A stretch of 64,000 nucleotides of DNA from CAYVTV01 sp964526475 (GCA_964526475.1 CAZGKF010000002.1:71684-135683), one strand, 5' to 3'. Counted from the stretch's first letter, positions 38,091-47,570 are shown. A program made the numbers and translations. Notes: generated from the letters alone by a model not told the origin.

Positions 38091-39722
38091 TTACTTAACT
38101 TTCAGCAGGTACACATTGTGTAATTCTTTTTCCCTGGTTTTGGGATTTAAGAATGCAGGTGAAAAAATGGACATCTTTTTATTATAAAACTTTTCCTCAT
38201 AAACAATCCTGGAGGCTGCCAGACTGCGCAGATCTTCATATCCTTTCGGGGAAACAAAGAACCAGGTACCTTCCTGAGATAAAATCTTTTCCAGATGATG
38301 CGTATCCGTAACTCTTTCAGAAATGGTTTTTGGGTAGAAGTAAGTTTCAAACTCCTTATAATTATATGTATACAGAATATCACTATCCGAAGCTAATTCA
38401 TTAAAACGGTAGGAAGCATTTATAACTCCCTGGTATTTATAGGCTGATGGAAGAAAATGTGTGTTTATTGTGAAATTCAATGCAATTGCAGATAAGGCTA
38501 AGGGAAGTATCAGCTTATGTTTTCTGGTTTTATATAATGTGAATCCATAAATCAGCAATAATAACATAAATCCAACAGGAAACCATATAAAAATATCGGT
38601 AGTTGGGAATACCACAATAATAATTATTCCGGTTATTACCCAGAGTAAAATAATAACGAAAATCCTGAATCCCATCATCCATTTATACACGCTATTCAAA
38701 CCGGAAATATTTGAAACCTTATGAATAAAATCAGCTACTACAATTGAAAGGAAAGGGATAACAGGAAACAGGTAATGAGGTGCTTTTTGCCGGGATATGG
38801 ATAAAATAAATGTATAGATTAATATCACCGAATAGGTAAAATATTCCGGACGTACCCTGTGGTTTTTATTTTTATGAACCAGTTGCCTTATGTGGAAGTA
38901 GAAAGCTGTGAAAGCAAATAATGACCATGGCAGGAAAATATAAATCAGCGTGTGAAAATAAAAGAAATAATCCTTGCTTTTCCCCGCGACTTCACCGGTG
39001 ATACGTCCAACATTATTTGTCAGAAAATAAAATCTGATGCCATCCCACCCGAATTGATCATAAATTCCTTTTAGTGTAGGAAAAATAATTATTATAAGTA
39101 CAGGTAATCCAATTAACCATTCAGGGGGAAAAATATTCGGCCAATCACGTTTCATGATAAGATGACCTCCTATTGCAAACGCTGGTATGGCAAGTCCGAT
39201 GGGACCCTTGGTAATCATTGCAAGACCAATTCCAATAAACCCAGCGATTAAATGAAGTAACTTCTTATTATGCAGATATTCTGCAACTTGCCAGGTACCG
39301 AAAATAATATTGGCTGTTAATAATGCATCCGTATGCAAATCATTTGTATACAGGAAAAGCATCTGAGAAGTAGCAAATATTATTGCTGAAAGTTTTCCTG
39401 CACTTACGCCATAATATAACTTCGCCAGGCGAAATGTTGAATAAACTCCCAGGACAGAAAATAATAAGGACGGAAGCTTAAATGCGAACATGGAAAGCCC
39501 GAATACTGAAAAAGAAAAAGCCGATAACCAGAACATAAGCAGAGGTTTCTGCAAATATGGTTCTCCATGAATCTTCAGATGAATCAAATCACCGCTTTCA
39601 TGCATATACCTGCTTACAGCAGCATATTTTGCAGCATCAATACTGACATCAGGGAAAAGCCCGGTAATGTACACTGCAACACACAAAACGGACAGAATAA
39701 TAATAAATACCTTCAATTTCAT
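38091..39722 (-). CDS. ArnT/PMT-like membrane glycosyltransferase
   Basis: This is a 543-residue integral membrane protein of the GT-C type. The first periplasmic loop carries the expected acidic site (DVSIDAAKYAAVSRYMHESG) and HGEPYLQKPLLMFW, as in ArnT-like and GT39/GT83 enzymes. These transfer sugars from polyprenyl-phosphate carriers to lipid A or proteins. About 11-12 hydrophobic segments precede a C-terminal soluble domain (about 430-543). The acceptor is unknown. Confidence 0.82.
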   Translation of the reverse strand: MKLKVFIIILSVLCVAVYITGLFPDVSIDAAKYAAVSRYMHESGDLIHLKIHGEPYLQKPLLMFWLSAFSFSVFGLSMFAFKLPSLLFSVLGVYSTFRLAKLYYGVSAGKLSAIIFATSQMLFLYTNDLHTDALLTANIIFGTWQVAEYLHNKKLLHLIAGFIGIGLAMITKGPIGLAIPAFAIGGHLIMKRDWPNIFPPEWLIGLPVLIIIIFPTLKGIYDQFGWDGIRFYFLTNNVGRITGEVAGKSKDYFFYFHTLIYIFLPWSLFAFTAFYFHIRQLVHKNKNHRVRPEYFTYSVILIYTFILSISRQKAPHYLFPVIPFLSIVVADFIHKVSNISGLNSVYKWMMGFRIFVIILLWVITGIIIIVVFPTTDIFIWFPVGFMLLLLIYGFTLYKTRKHKLILPLALSAIALNFTINTHFLPSAYKYQGVINASYRFNELASDSDILYTYNYKEFETYFYPKTISERVTDTHHLEKILSQEGTWFFVSPKGYEDLRSLAASRIVYEEKFYNKKMSIFSPAFLNPKTREKELHNVYLLKVK

Positions 39723-39925
39723 AAAAAATTCTTATTCTATTCAACGAATTTAAAAAAAAGTTCACTAAGGAGTCAGAAATACAGTTTATTTTTATTCACA
39801 AAGGTTTAATTATTTATACATATTATATTATTTACTGCTCAAGTCGGGATCATTCTCATAAACAATTTCACTCTTCAGGTTATTTTTCCGGCGCAATTTA
39901 CCGAAAATATCTTTAGTATAATACT

Positions 39926-40254
39926 ACCCAAATTTAGGACCACTGGTTAAGTTGAAATTTTAATATTAATTTTAACCAGTAGTTATGACAAAATCAAGAA
40001 GAAAATTTAACAGTGCCTTTAAGGCCAAAGTAGCTATTGAGACGCTCAAGGAGCGGGAATCATTAGCTGAATTATCCAGGCGTTTTGAGGTTCATCCGAA
40101 CATTATAAGCAAATGGAAGAAAGAATTTATTGAGAATTCTTCAGCTGCATTTGAAAGCAAGTGTCCCCAGGAAAAGGAGGTGGATACTGAGAAGCTGTAT
40201 GCCAAGATTAGCTTTATAATTTGCATAGTATCATGCATATCCGCAAATACCTAA
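39926..40254 (+). mobile_element. IS3-family fragment (left end and part of orfA)
   Basis: The sequence CTACCCAAATTTAGGACCACTGG at about 39925-39947 looks like an IS3-type left end. A 9-bp inverted repeat follows, ACTGGTTAA (39942-39950) with TTAACCAGT (39972-39980), just before the orfA start. The fragment lacks orfB and the right terminus, so it is immobile. It marks the left side of the accessory molybdoenzyme/arsenic region. Confidence 0.6.
39985..40254 (+). pseudogene. Truncated IS3-type transposase orfA
   Basis: The first about 75 residues (KSRRKFNSAFKAKVAIETLK, LAELSRRFEVHPNIISKWKK) are the HTH domain of an IS3/IS911-type OrfA. After EKLYAKI, where the family continues with a leucine-zipper coiled coil, the frame switches to unrelated sequence (SFIICIVSCISANT) and stops. 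The break point is therefore near 40210. Confidence 0.8.
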
Positions 40255-40381
40255 AGTTTTGCATACCTCATTTCAAGTGAAGCAACTTTCTTAGAATCAA
40301 TGATATAAATCGATAGTATAAAACTACTAAAAAGGATAATCAGTCAAGATAGAATTGAAAACCAAAAAATATTTTTTGTAA

Positions 40382-40412
40382 TTGAATAGATAATAAGAAT
40401 TTTATATATTTG
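40382..40412 (+). promoter_or_regulatory. Promoter of the Rrf2-porin-molybdoenzyme operon
   Basis: A TTG at 40382-40384 and TATATTTG at 40405-40412 are separated by 20 nt, close to the Bacteroidota -33/-7 arrangement. The start point would fall inside the palindrome at 40413-40435. It lies 37 nt upstream of the Rrf2-type gene. Confidence 0.6.
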
Positions 40413-40435
40413 TATTCTATTAATTCGATAGAATA
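40413..40435 (+). promoter_or_regulatory. Palindromic operator candidate for the Rrf2-type regulator
   Basis: TATTCTAT-TAATTCG-ATAGAATA is a perfect inverted repeat with 8-bp arms and a 7-nt spacer directly downstream of the -7 box. A dimer bound here would block transcription of its own operon, the usual Rrf2 autoregulation. Confidence 0.6.
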
Positions 40436-40448
40436 CTTATATTAAAAA

Positions 40449-40862
40449 ATGAAACTCAATACCAAAGTAAGGTACGGTTTGCGGGCAATGGTGGATATTG
40501 CTGAATATCAGCAGAATGAAGGAATACTACAAAAAGATATTGCCGAACGTCAGGAGATACCCCTTAAATATCTGGATGCTATAATAACCGGTTTACGTAA
40601 CCATGGCTTGATCATAAATATACGCGGTAAACGCAGTGGGTATAAACTTATCAAACCGGCTTCCGATGTCTCGGTTTATGATATTTATCGCGCTTTTGAA
40701 CCGGAACTGACTTTGGTAAATTGTCTGTGTGAATCGCTGGACTGCAACCGCTCCGGAATTTGTCCAGCCAAAGATTATTGGTTCGAACTGAACAAACACC
40801 TGAAGTCGCTAATGCAGAATACATCACTTCAAGAGGTAATATTGGGTACTTTCAGGTTATGA
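40449..40862 (+). CDS. Rrf2-family transcriptional regulator with Fe-S-type cysteines
   Basis: This 137-residue regulator begins with the Rrf2 signature MKLNTKVRYGLRAMVDIAEY and a winged HTH (QKDIAERQEIPLKYLDAII). Four Cys lie in a cluster, CLCESLDCNRSGIC (about residues 93-106), like those that hold a [2Fe-2S] or [4Fe-4S] cluster in IscR/NsrR. It probably senses redox state, NO or Fe-S status. It is 67 nt upstream of the porin gene and the first gene of the run that leads to the molybdoenzyme, suggesting it controls that operon. Confidence 0.85.
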   Translation: MKLNTKVRYGLRAMVDIAEYQQNEGILQKDIAERQEIPLKYLDAIITGLRNHGLIINIRGKRSGYKLIKPASDVSVYDIYRAFEPELTLVNCLCESLDCNRSGICPAKDYWFELNKHLKSLMQNTSLQEVILGTFRL

Positions 40863-40929
40863 AAAGAAACAATGAATTAATATATTAACACTGCTGAGTT
40901 CGCTTATTTTTCTATATTCAGAGAAGCTT

Positions 40930-42069
40930 ATGACATATCTACTAACAAGAAGACGACAGGGCTATAACAGGAAGGCAATAACTATTGCAATCTTTATCTT
41001 TTTTTTTCATGGTAGAACTTTTACTCAGGACAACTCGGCTGTTTCCGGATTTTTAAATTCGGGCAATGCTTATGCCACTATGTTTTTCGAGTACTATTAC
41101 ATACATCAGGGCGATGATACTTACCCGGGGCGTTCACAATTTGCCAAAAACAAAACAGGTGATAATGCATTTTCTTTCCGAAGGGTTTATTTAGGTTATC
41201 AGCACACTTTTTCTGATAAATTCTCAGGCAAAGTTCAGTTCGAAGTGACCGACAGGACGATTCTTGGAGGAGGTCAGCGGGCACCATTCTTAAAAGAAGC
41301 CAATTTGATCTGGAAAGACTTTTACCCAATGGCCGATTTAATTATTGGTCATAGCCTCACTCCCATTTGGTCAATAGAAGGCGCTGAATTTATTTGGCAA
41401 TACCGGTCCATAGAACGTACCATTGCAGATATGCGCGGCCTGCGCTCATCCAACGACTCGGGCATCAGGATTAAAGGGAGCTTTAACCAATCACGAACAT
41501 ACGGGTATAACTTTATGGTGGGGAATAATAACGGTGCCCGGCCCGAGAACGATAAATTCAAACTGGTTTATTTTAACTTATGGTCAAAGTTTTTCAATAA
41601 AAGATTTTACCTCGAAATATATCAGGATTACAATAAGGCTGCTGAAAACAGGCATATTACAACCACAAAGGGGGTTTTTGCATGGAAAACCCCAACCTAC
41701 ACGCTTGCTGCCGAAATGGTAAATCAAGATCGGGGCAGATTTGGGGCTGATAATGACGATATCATCATTCAGGGCATTAGTATCTTTGCCCACGCCAACA
41801 TTTTGAATAATAATTTAAGGGCTTTCGGGCGCTTCGACTCTTACAACCCCGATGTTAACTTCTTTGCAGGTCATTATGCCACTGATGCTATAAAACCCTT
41901 CGATGAAAAGTTCTATACCTTTGGCCTGGATTTTACTCCTCATAATAATATCCATGTAATGCCAAATATCTGGATAAACTCATATAAAAACAAGATGGAC
42001 AGTCAGGAAACCCCAAAAACTGAGATTGTAGCCAGACTTACTTTTAATGTTAACTTTAAACAGAAATAA
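40930..42069 (+). CDS. Outer membrane beta-barrel porin, OprO/OprP-like
   Basis: This 379-residue protein has an N-terminal signal segment (ITIAIFIFFFHGRTFTQ) and then alternating aromatic/amphipathic strands to a final FNVNFKQK. The pattern (FSFRRVYLGYQHTFSDKFSG, YGYNFMVGNNNG, FNLWSKFFNKRFYLEIYQD) resembles phosphate-selective porins. If it is a porin, it may admit the anion used by the respiratory complex encoded next. Substrate is not known; no TonB box or plug is visible. Confidence 0.65.
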   Translation: MTYLLTRRRQGYNRKAITIAIFIFFFHGRTFTQDNSAVSGFLNSGNAYATMFFEYYYIHQGDDTYPGRSQFAKNKTGDNAFSFRRVYLGYQHTFSDKFSGKVQFEVTDRTILGGGQRAPFLKEANLIWKDFYPMADLIIGHSLTPIWSIEGAEFIWQYRSIERTIADMRGLRSSNDSGIRIKGSFNQSRTYGYNFMVGNNNGARPENDKFKLVYFNLWSKFFNKRFYLEIYQDYNKAAENRHITTTKGVFAWKTPTYTLAAEMVNQDRGRFGADNDDIIIQGISIFAHANILNNNLRAFGRFDSYNPDVNFFAGHYATDAIKPFDEKFYTFGLDFTPHNNIHVMPNIWINSYKNKMDSQETPKTEIVARLTFNVNFKQK

Positions 42070-42131
42070 ATGTGTAGTGTAAAAAAAGTGATAGTTGATT
42101 TTAATTTGGTATTGTTTCTGGAAAGCAATGA

Positions 42132-43049
42132 ATGCAATTAACCAATAATTCTATGGGAAAATCAGAAAATAAAGACAAACTCGCACGTCGTACGTTTTTG
42201 CGAAGTGCACTATTAACAGGTGCCACAGCCGGACTGGCAACTGCGGGTGTGATAGTTTCGCGTACTGGGAAACAGGGCGATACGCCTCTTGGTGAAGATA
42301 CTATCCGCCTCATTTCAGAACCAGATACAATAAAACTCAATGAAGAATCGGATGTCCTGCTTCGAATGCAGGCAGAATTGCGCACTGCGCTGAAAAAACC
42401 AGTTGAACAACGCAAATGGATTATGGTGATTGATACCCGTAAATGCGTGGGGTGTCACGCCTGCACGGTAGCATGTATTGCTGAAAACAAGTTACCACCG
42501 GGGGTTGTTTACCGGCCGGTTGTTCAGGAGGAGTTTGGCAGGTATCCAAATGTTCAGTTGCGTTTTTTTCCCAGACCTTGCATGCAATGTGAATCCCCTT
42601 CGTGCACTACCGTATGTCCGGTAAAAGCCACCTGGAAACGGGAAGACGGAATTACAGTTGTTGATTACGAAAAGTGCATTGGCTGCCGTTACTGCCTGAC
42701 AGCTTGTCCTTACGGGGCAAGAACGAGCGACTTTGGGGAATATTACACTCAGGGAACACCTGAATTACAACCTTATGAGCTTCTTCCTAATAATGAGTAT
42801 GGCAAAGCCTGGAACCGGTCAGAGGGGCATAGTTCACCCAAGGGCAATGCACGTAAATGTCATTTTTGCCTCCACCGTCTCGATGAAGGGCTTTTGCCAC
42901 AGTGCGTTACTACCTGCATTGGCCGTGCTACCTATTTTGGCGATGCCAATAACCCTGAAAGCCTGATATCGGAACTTTCACGCTTACCGAACCAGATAAA
43001 GCTTCTCGAAGAAAAAGGGACAAAACCTAATGTCATTTATCTTATCTGA
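42132..43049 (+). CDS. Molybdoenzyme iron-sulfur subunit (TtrB/PsrB/ArrB type)
   Basis: This 305-residue protein begins with a Tat signal (ARRTFLRSALLTGATAGLAT) and carries four ferredoxin-type Cys groups: CVGCHACTVAC, CMQCESPSCTTVCPV, CIGCRYCLTACPYGA and CHFCLHRLDEGLLPQCVTTC. This is the layout for four [4Fe-4S] clusters in DMSO-reductase-family electron-transfer subunits. It would pass electrons between the membrane subunit and the catalytic subunit. Gene order B-C-A with spacings of 6 and 8 nt matches ttrBCA and srdBCA operons. An alternative start lies seven codons downstream. Confidence 0.88.
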   Translation: MQLTNNSMGKSENKDKLARRTFLRSALLTGATAGLATAGVIVSRTGKQGDTPLGEDTIRLISEPDTIKLNEESDVLLRMQAELRTALKKPVEQRKWIMVIDTRKCVGCHACTVACIAENKLPPGVVYRPVVQEEFGRYPNVQLRFFPRPCMQCESPSCTTVCPVKATWKREDGITVVDYEKCIGCRYCLTACPYGARTSDFGEYYTQGTPELQPYELLPNNEYGKAWNRSEGHSSPKGNARKCHFCLHRLDEGLLPQCVTTCIGRATYFGDANNPESLISELSRLPNQIKLLEEKGTKPNVIYLI

Positions 43050-43055
43050 TCGGTC

Positions 43056-44198
43056 ATGGATAATAAAACACAAAATATATTGAAATTGATCTGGGCGCTC
43101 TTATTCATCATTGGATCAATAGCCCTGATCACTAAGTTCGCCACCGGTGAACGGTTGGTTGGTTACGGAAGCTACGTACCTTGGGGGCTTTGGGTCGCCC
43201 TGTATTTCCATTTTGTGGGAATAGCAGGTGGAGTTTTTGTGATTGGGGCAGGTGGTTACATCTTGAACCTTCCCGGCTTTCGCGAGAATATCCGTTCCAT
43301 CATGATCATTGCTGCTTCATCTGTGGTTGCAGGACTTTTATCTATCTGGCTTGACCTGGGACAGCCTTTCCGGTTCCAAAATATATTCATGTCTCCAAAC
43401 TTTGGGTCAATGATGACATTTAATGCATGGTCTTACACCGCTTTTCTTATTATGATGGCTGCTATTTTTTACTTATCATTTAAGAAAAATAACATCTCTG
43501 ATTTAAATGACCGCACAGGCTGGTTACTTCCAATAATGATTTTAGGGATATTCATCTCAGTGGCTTTCCCCAGCCAAAGCGGTTCTTTCTTTGGGGTTGT
43601 GGATGCTAAACCATTCTGGAACTCGGGTCTTTTGTCTGTTATGTTCCTTACTTCGGCTATTACTTCGGGGGCAGCCGTTTTAATGTTTTATTTTACGGTT
43701 ATTTCAAAAAGTGCCCGGCCAGATGATGCAACATTCAACTACTTGTTAAAAGTCCTGGTTGGCGGAATCCTGGCGTATCTGGCCTCTGAATTTGCTGAAT
43801 ACAGTATTGCTTACTGGTCGCCCAATTCACATACCTTCGAAGCGGCAAAACTGGTTATTCAAGGGCCATTCTGGTGGGTATTCTGGTTAGTGCATATCGG
43901 TGGTGCAATTTTAGCACTGGTAATGCTTTTTACATTGAAAACGAAAGCATCGTATGGCATTGCAGCGTTCATCATCGCGGTAACTTTTGTTTCGGCTCGT
44001 TTGAATGTGTTGATTCCGGGGCAGAGCATTGAACAGCTTCACGGACTTAGAGAAGCTTTCTCGCACGATCGTTTAAGTTTTGTTTATACAGCGACTAAAC
44101 TCGAGTACCTGGTGTCTTTTTTCATCGCGACCTTGCCTGTCGGGATGTCATACATCGGGATTATCTTATTGAGAAAGTTTGAGGCAATAATAAAATAG
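43056..44198 (+). CDS. NrfD/PsrC-like membrane subunit (TtrC type)
   Basis: This 380-residue protein has about nine to ten hydrophobic segments. N-terminal LVGYGSYVPWGLWVALYFHF and later WLDLGQPFRFQNIFMSPNFG are typical of NrfD-type quinol-interacting subunits. It would oxidise menaquinol and feed the Fe-S subunit encoded 6 nt upstream. It lacks haem-ligand signatures, as usual for the family. Confidence 0.87.
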   Translation: MDNKTQNILKLIWALLFIIGSIALITKFATGERLVGYGSYVPWGLWVALYFHFVGIAGGVFVIGAGGYILNLPGFRENIRSIMIIAASSVVAGLLSIWLDLGQPFRFQNIFMSPNFGSMMTFNAWSYTAFLIMMAAIFYLSFKKNNISDLNDRTGWLLPIMILGIFISVAFPSQSGSFFGVVDAKPFWNSGLLSVMFLTSAITSGAAVLMFYFTVISKSARPDDATFNYLLKVLVGGILAYLASEFAEYSIAYWSPNSHTFEAAKLVIQGPFWWVFWLVHIGGAILALVMLFTLKTKASYGIAAFIIAVTFVSARLNVLIPGQSIEQLHGLREAFSHDRLSFVYTATKLEYLVSFFIATLPVGMSYIGIILLRKFEAIIK

Positions 44199-44206
44199 AC
44201 AAGAAT

Positions 44207-47200
44207 ATGGACAAAAAAAATCAAAATATATCACGCAGGGGTTTTCTGGGGAAAGGTGCTTTATTGGGAACAGGTTTGGGCATTTTACCTGCTTCAAACC
44301 TGCTCGGCGCAAATGAGGGAAAAATCCTGAAGAACAAAAGAGAAGATGTAGATTATCAATTAAATAATCCTGAGAACATCATGTATTCGGTATGCTTGAA
44401 TTGTAATACCGGTTGTGGAATAAAATGTAAAATTCAGGAAGGAGTATTGGTGAAAATTGATGGAAATCCATACAATCCATGGACCATGGTTCCTCACTTA
44501 CCCATGAGTGCCAAAATGGATGAAACGGCAATAGTTGATGGAGGGCTTTGCCCAAAAGGCCAGGCAGGTGTGCAAATAGCCTATGACCCATACCGCATTC
44601 GCAAAGCGCTTAAACGTTCCGGTAAGCGGGGTGAGAACAAATGGATAAGCATTCCTTTCGATCAGGCCATTACAGAAATTGTTGAAGGGGGCAATCTTTT
44701 TACTGAAGTTCCCGGTGAGGAAAACCGAAAAGTAGAAGGTTTACGTTCCATCATGGCACTAACGGATAAAAAGGTAGCCAAAGAGATGTCCAAAAGCGTT
44801 CAGGCAATTTGGGACGAAAAAGATGAAATCAGGAAAGCCAAATTGGTAAATAATTTTCAACAAACTTTTACCCACCATCTTGAAGCACTTATTGACCCGT
44901 TGCACCCCGATTTGGGGCCAAAAAACAACCAGTTTGTTATCGCCTGGGGACGGTTAAAAAACGGACGCAAGGAGTTTATTTCAAAATTGGGTGAAGCTTT
45001 TGGTACCACCAACCTTCATGGTCACACTACCGTTTGTCAGGGTTCCTTGTATTTTACCTGCAAAGCCATAAGTGAACAATACATTGGCGGAAAGTTTAGC
45101 GGGGGTAATAAATTCTACTGGCAGACTGATATTGAACATGCCCGTTATATTTTATTTGTGGGTGCCAACCTGTTTGATGCCAACTATGGGCCTACAAACC
45201 GAACAGTGAGGTTAACTAAAAACCTGGAAAGTGGCTATACAAAAATTGGTGTGGCTGATCCAAGGTATTCAAAACTTGCAAGCAAAGCAGAAACATGGCT
45301 GCCCATTAAGCCCGGGCAGGATGCAGCCCTGGCCTTAGCGATTATGCAATGGATGTTTCAAAATGAACGATTCGATAAGAAATTTCTTGCCAATGCCAAT
45401 AAGGCTGCGGCAATTGCATCAGGAGAACCAAGCTGGACAAATGCATCGCTGCTTGTTGAAATGATCGATGGTGTACCTGGAAAACTACTGCGGGCTTCTG
45501 ATCTTGGGCTCTGTTCCCCCGCTCAAAAATCACTTACCGATGGCACAAAATACGTAGAAAAATATTTGGTCGCTTCGGTAAACGGAAATCCGGTAAAAGT
45601 AGATCCAAACGATGATGCGTTTGCCATTTATGGCGATTTGTTTGTTGACAGGATTTTTACAAGAAAAGATGGTACGAAAGTAGCAGTGAAGTCGGCACTT
45701 CAGCTCTTAAAAGAAGAAGCCAATAAATATTCGTTTGCTGATTGGTGCGAGTTGGCAGGACTCAAGGAAAAAGATGTTGAAAAAGTGGCCAGGGAGCTTA
45801 CCAGCTATGGCAAACAAGCATCAGTTGATATTCACCGGGGAGTAGCACAACACACGAATGGCTTTTACAATGTATTTTCATGGATGAGCGTGAATATGTT
45901 ACTGGGCAATTATGACTGGCAAGGGGGTATGTCCAAAGCCACAACTTATAAGTATGATGGTTCAGGCGGAGGAAAATTTAACCTGAAAAATAATCCGGGT
46001 AAGATTCAAACCTTCGGCATCAGCAGTATCCGGCATGACATTGATTATGAAAAAACAACATTATTTGAAGGATACCCCGCGAAACGAAACTGGTACCCGC
46101 TTTCGAGTGATATATACGAAGAGATTATTCCCAGCATCGGTGAAGCATATCCTTATCCCGTTAAAGCACTTTTCACCTATATGGGTGCACCCACTTACTC
46201 CCTGCCTGCCGGTCATACAAATATTGAGGTACTTACCGATTTGGAAAAACTTCCCCTGCATTTTACCAGCGATATACTTATTGGCTCCACCTCCATGTAT
46301 GCCGATTATATTTTCCCCGATCTATCCTATTTGGAGCGTTGGGAGTTTCAGGGTTCCCACCCTAACATGATCTGCAAGGTGGAAAACATAAGGCAACCTG
46401 TTATTTCCCCCATACCTGAAACGGTGAAAGTTTATGGCGAAGAAATGCCTGTTTCAATGGAAACCACCTTAATGGCCATTAGCGAAAAACTTGGGCTGGA
46501 ATCGTTTGGGAAAAATGCCTTGGGGGATGGCATAGATTTTACCCGTCCTGAAGATTTATACCTGAGAGGTGTAGCAAATATTGCCCTTGGAGATGCCCCC
46601 GGGAAAGAAGTCCCGGATGCCGACAAACGCGAATTGGAAATTTTCAGCCTCGCCCGTCGGCATTTGCCCAAAACGGTGTTTGATGAGGCAAGATGGAAAA
46701 CTATTGTTGGCGAAGATATGTGGCCAAAAGTCGTTTACTTGCTTAACCGTGGAGGCCGGTATGCTGAAGCCGGGACAAATGCCGATGGTAAGTTGACCAA
46801 TAAATATGGCGCTTACATGAATTTATACCAGGAGAAAACAGCAGAAAAGAAATATTCAGGAACAGGAAAACCTTATTTTGGTTTACCGCAGTATATTCCA
46901 CAGAAGAACTACGCAGGTGAAACACTTGAAAAGTTAAGTGAAGGGTACGATTTACATTTGATCACAAGTCGTACCATAACGCAAACCAAATCCAGAACTG
47001 TATCAGCATACTGGCTTGAAGGAATATTACCGGAGAACTCCATTATAATAAATGCTCTTGATGCTGAAAGACTGGGCTTTGATGATGGTGAGGAAGCCAG
47101 GATTGTAAGTGCAACCAACCCAGAAGGAAAATGGGATTTTAAAAATGGTAAAACGAAGTTTATTATAGGGAGAATAAAAAAAACGGAAGCCATACGCCCT

Positions 47201-47425
47201 GGAATTATAAGTTTTTACCTGGGTTTTGGTCATTGGGCCACCGGAGCAGATGATGTGGAAATTAATGGGGAAATTGTAAAGGGCGACCCCCGGCGTGCTA
47301 AAGGATTTCATGCTAACGCCGTTATGTGGACAGACAGCTCTTTAAAAAATAATACCTGCATGGTTGATCCCGTAGGTGGAAGTGTTTCGTTTTACGACAC
47401 TAAAGTTAAACTGGTTAAAGTATAA
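44207..47425 (+). CDS. Molybdopterin oxidoreductase catalytic subunit (TtrA/SrdA/ArrA-like)
   Basis: This 1072-residue Tat-exported enzyme (SRRGFLGKGALLGTG) is a DMSO-reductase-family catalytic subunit. The N-terminal [4Fe-4S] ligands are Cys63, Cys66, Cys70 and Cys115 (GGLCPKGQ). The probable Mo ligand is Cys277 in HTTVCQGS, so the metal would be Cys-coordinated. C-terminal dinucleotide-binding motifs follow (TSRTITQTKSRTVSAYW, GGSVSFYDT). Length and B-C-A gene order point to the tetrathionate/selenate clade, longer than typical ArrA (about 850). The adjacent ars genes make arsenate an attractive substrate, but this is inference; tetrathionate, selenate and antimonate remain possible. Confidence 0.8.
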   Translation: MDKKNQNISRRGFLGKGALLGTGLGILPASNLLGANEGKILKNKREDVDYQLNNPENIMYSVCLNCNTGCGIKCKIQEGVLVKIDGNPYNPWTMVPHLPMSAKMDETAIVDGGLCPKGQAGVQIAYDPYRIRKALKRSGKRGENKWISIPFDQAITEIVEGGNLFTEVPGEENRKVEGLRSIMALTDKKVAKEMSKSVQAIWDEKDEIRKAKLVNNFQQTFTHHLEALIDPLHPDLGPKNNQFVIAWGRLKNGRKEFISKLGEAFGTTNLHGHTTVCQGSLYFTCKAISEQYIGGKFSGGNKFYWQTDIEHARYILFVGANLFDANYGPTNRTVRLTKNLESGYTKIGVADPRYSKLASKAETWLPIKPGQDAALALAIMQWMFQNERFDKKFLANANKAAAIASGEPSWTNASLLVEMIDGVPGKLLRASDLGLCSPAQKSLTDGTKYVEKYLVASVNGNPVKVDPNDDAFAIYGDLFVDRIFTRKDGTKVAVKSALQLLKEEANKYSFADWCELAGLKEKDVEKVARELTSYGKQASVDIHRGVAQHTNGFYNVFSWMSVNMLLGNYDWQGGMSKATTYKYDGSGGGKFNLKNNPGKIQTFGISSIRHDIDYEKTTLFEGYPAKRNWYPLSSDIYEEIIPSIGEAYPYPVKALFTYMGAPTYSLPAGHTNIEVLTDLEKLPLHFTSDILIGSTSMYADYIFPDLSYLERWEFQGSHPNMICKVENIRQPVISPIPETVKVYGEEMPVSMETTLMAISEKLGLESFGKNALGDGIDFTRPEDLYLRGVANIALGDAPGKEVPDADKRELEIFSLARRHLPKTVFDEARWKTIVGEDMWPKVVYLLNRGGRYAEAGTNADGKLTNKYGAYMNLYQEKTAEKKYSGTGKPYFGLPQYIPQKNYAGETLEKLSEGYDLHLITSRTITQTKSRTVSAYWLEGILPENSIIINALDAERLGFDDGEEARIVSATNPEGKWDFKNGKTKFIIGRIKKTEAIRPGIISFYLGFGHWATGADDVEINGEIVKGDPRRAKGFHANAVMWTDSSLKNNTCMVDPVGGSVSFYDTKVKLVKV

Positions 47426-47448
47426 TTACCAGGTTTAGTAAATGATTA

Positions 47449-47570
47449 TTACTCCGAGTTATGGTTTCTAATGCTAAATGTAATGAAACCAAAACCGATG
47501 GGACAGACGGGAAACCTGCTGTCCTCCCGATTTGCGTCTGTGGCGTAATGAATTTGGAAAGGAGCAGTAA
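47449..47570 (+). ncRNA. Probable molybdenum-cofactor (Moco) riboswitch
   Basis: A 122-nt leader folds into four helices. P1 is TTACT(CC) with (GG)..AGTAA, P2 is TGGTTTC (47462-47468) with GAAACCA (47485-47491), and P3 is GGACAG (47501-47506) with CTGTCC (47519-47524), capped by CGG-GAAA-CC. A fourth stem is TTGCGTC with GGCGTAA. Conserved-looking single-stranded words are ACTCCGAG, ACCGATGG, CTCCCG and GGAAAGGAG, which I recall as features of the Moco RNA motif. It is preceded by a molybdoenzyme gene and followed by an intrinsic terminator and mobA-linked genes. The ligand is inferred, not shown. Confidence 0.62.

Noticed and set aside
44207..47425. Firm assignment as arrA or ttrA
   Set aside because: Length and gene order favour the TtrA/SrdA side and context favours arsenic; sequence reading alone cannot decide, so no gene symbol is given.
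47449..47570. Cobalamin riboswitch as alternative identity of the leader before the ECF/THEP1 gene
   Set aside because: No B12-box (GCCACTG-like) sequence is present, and the words and gene context fit the Moco motif better.
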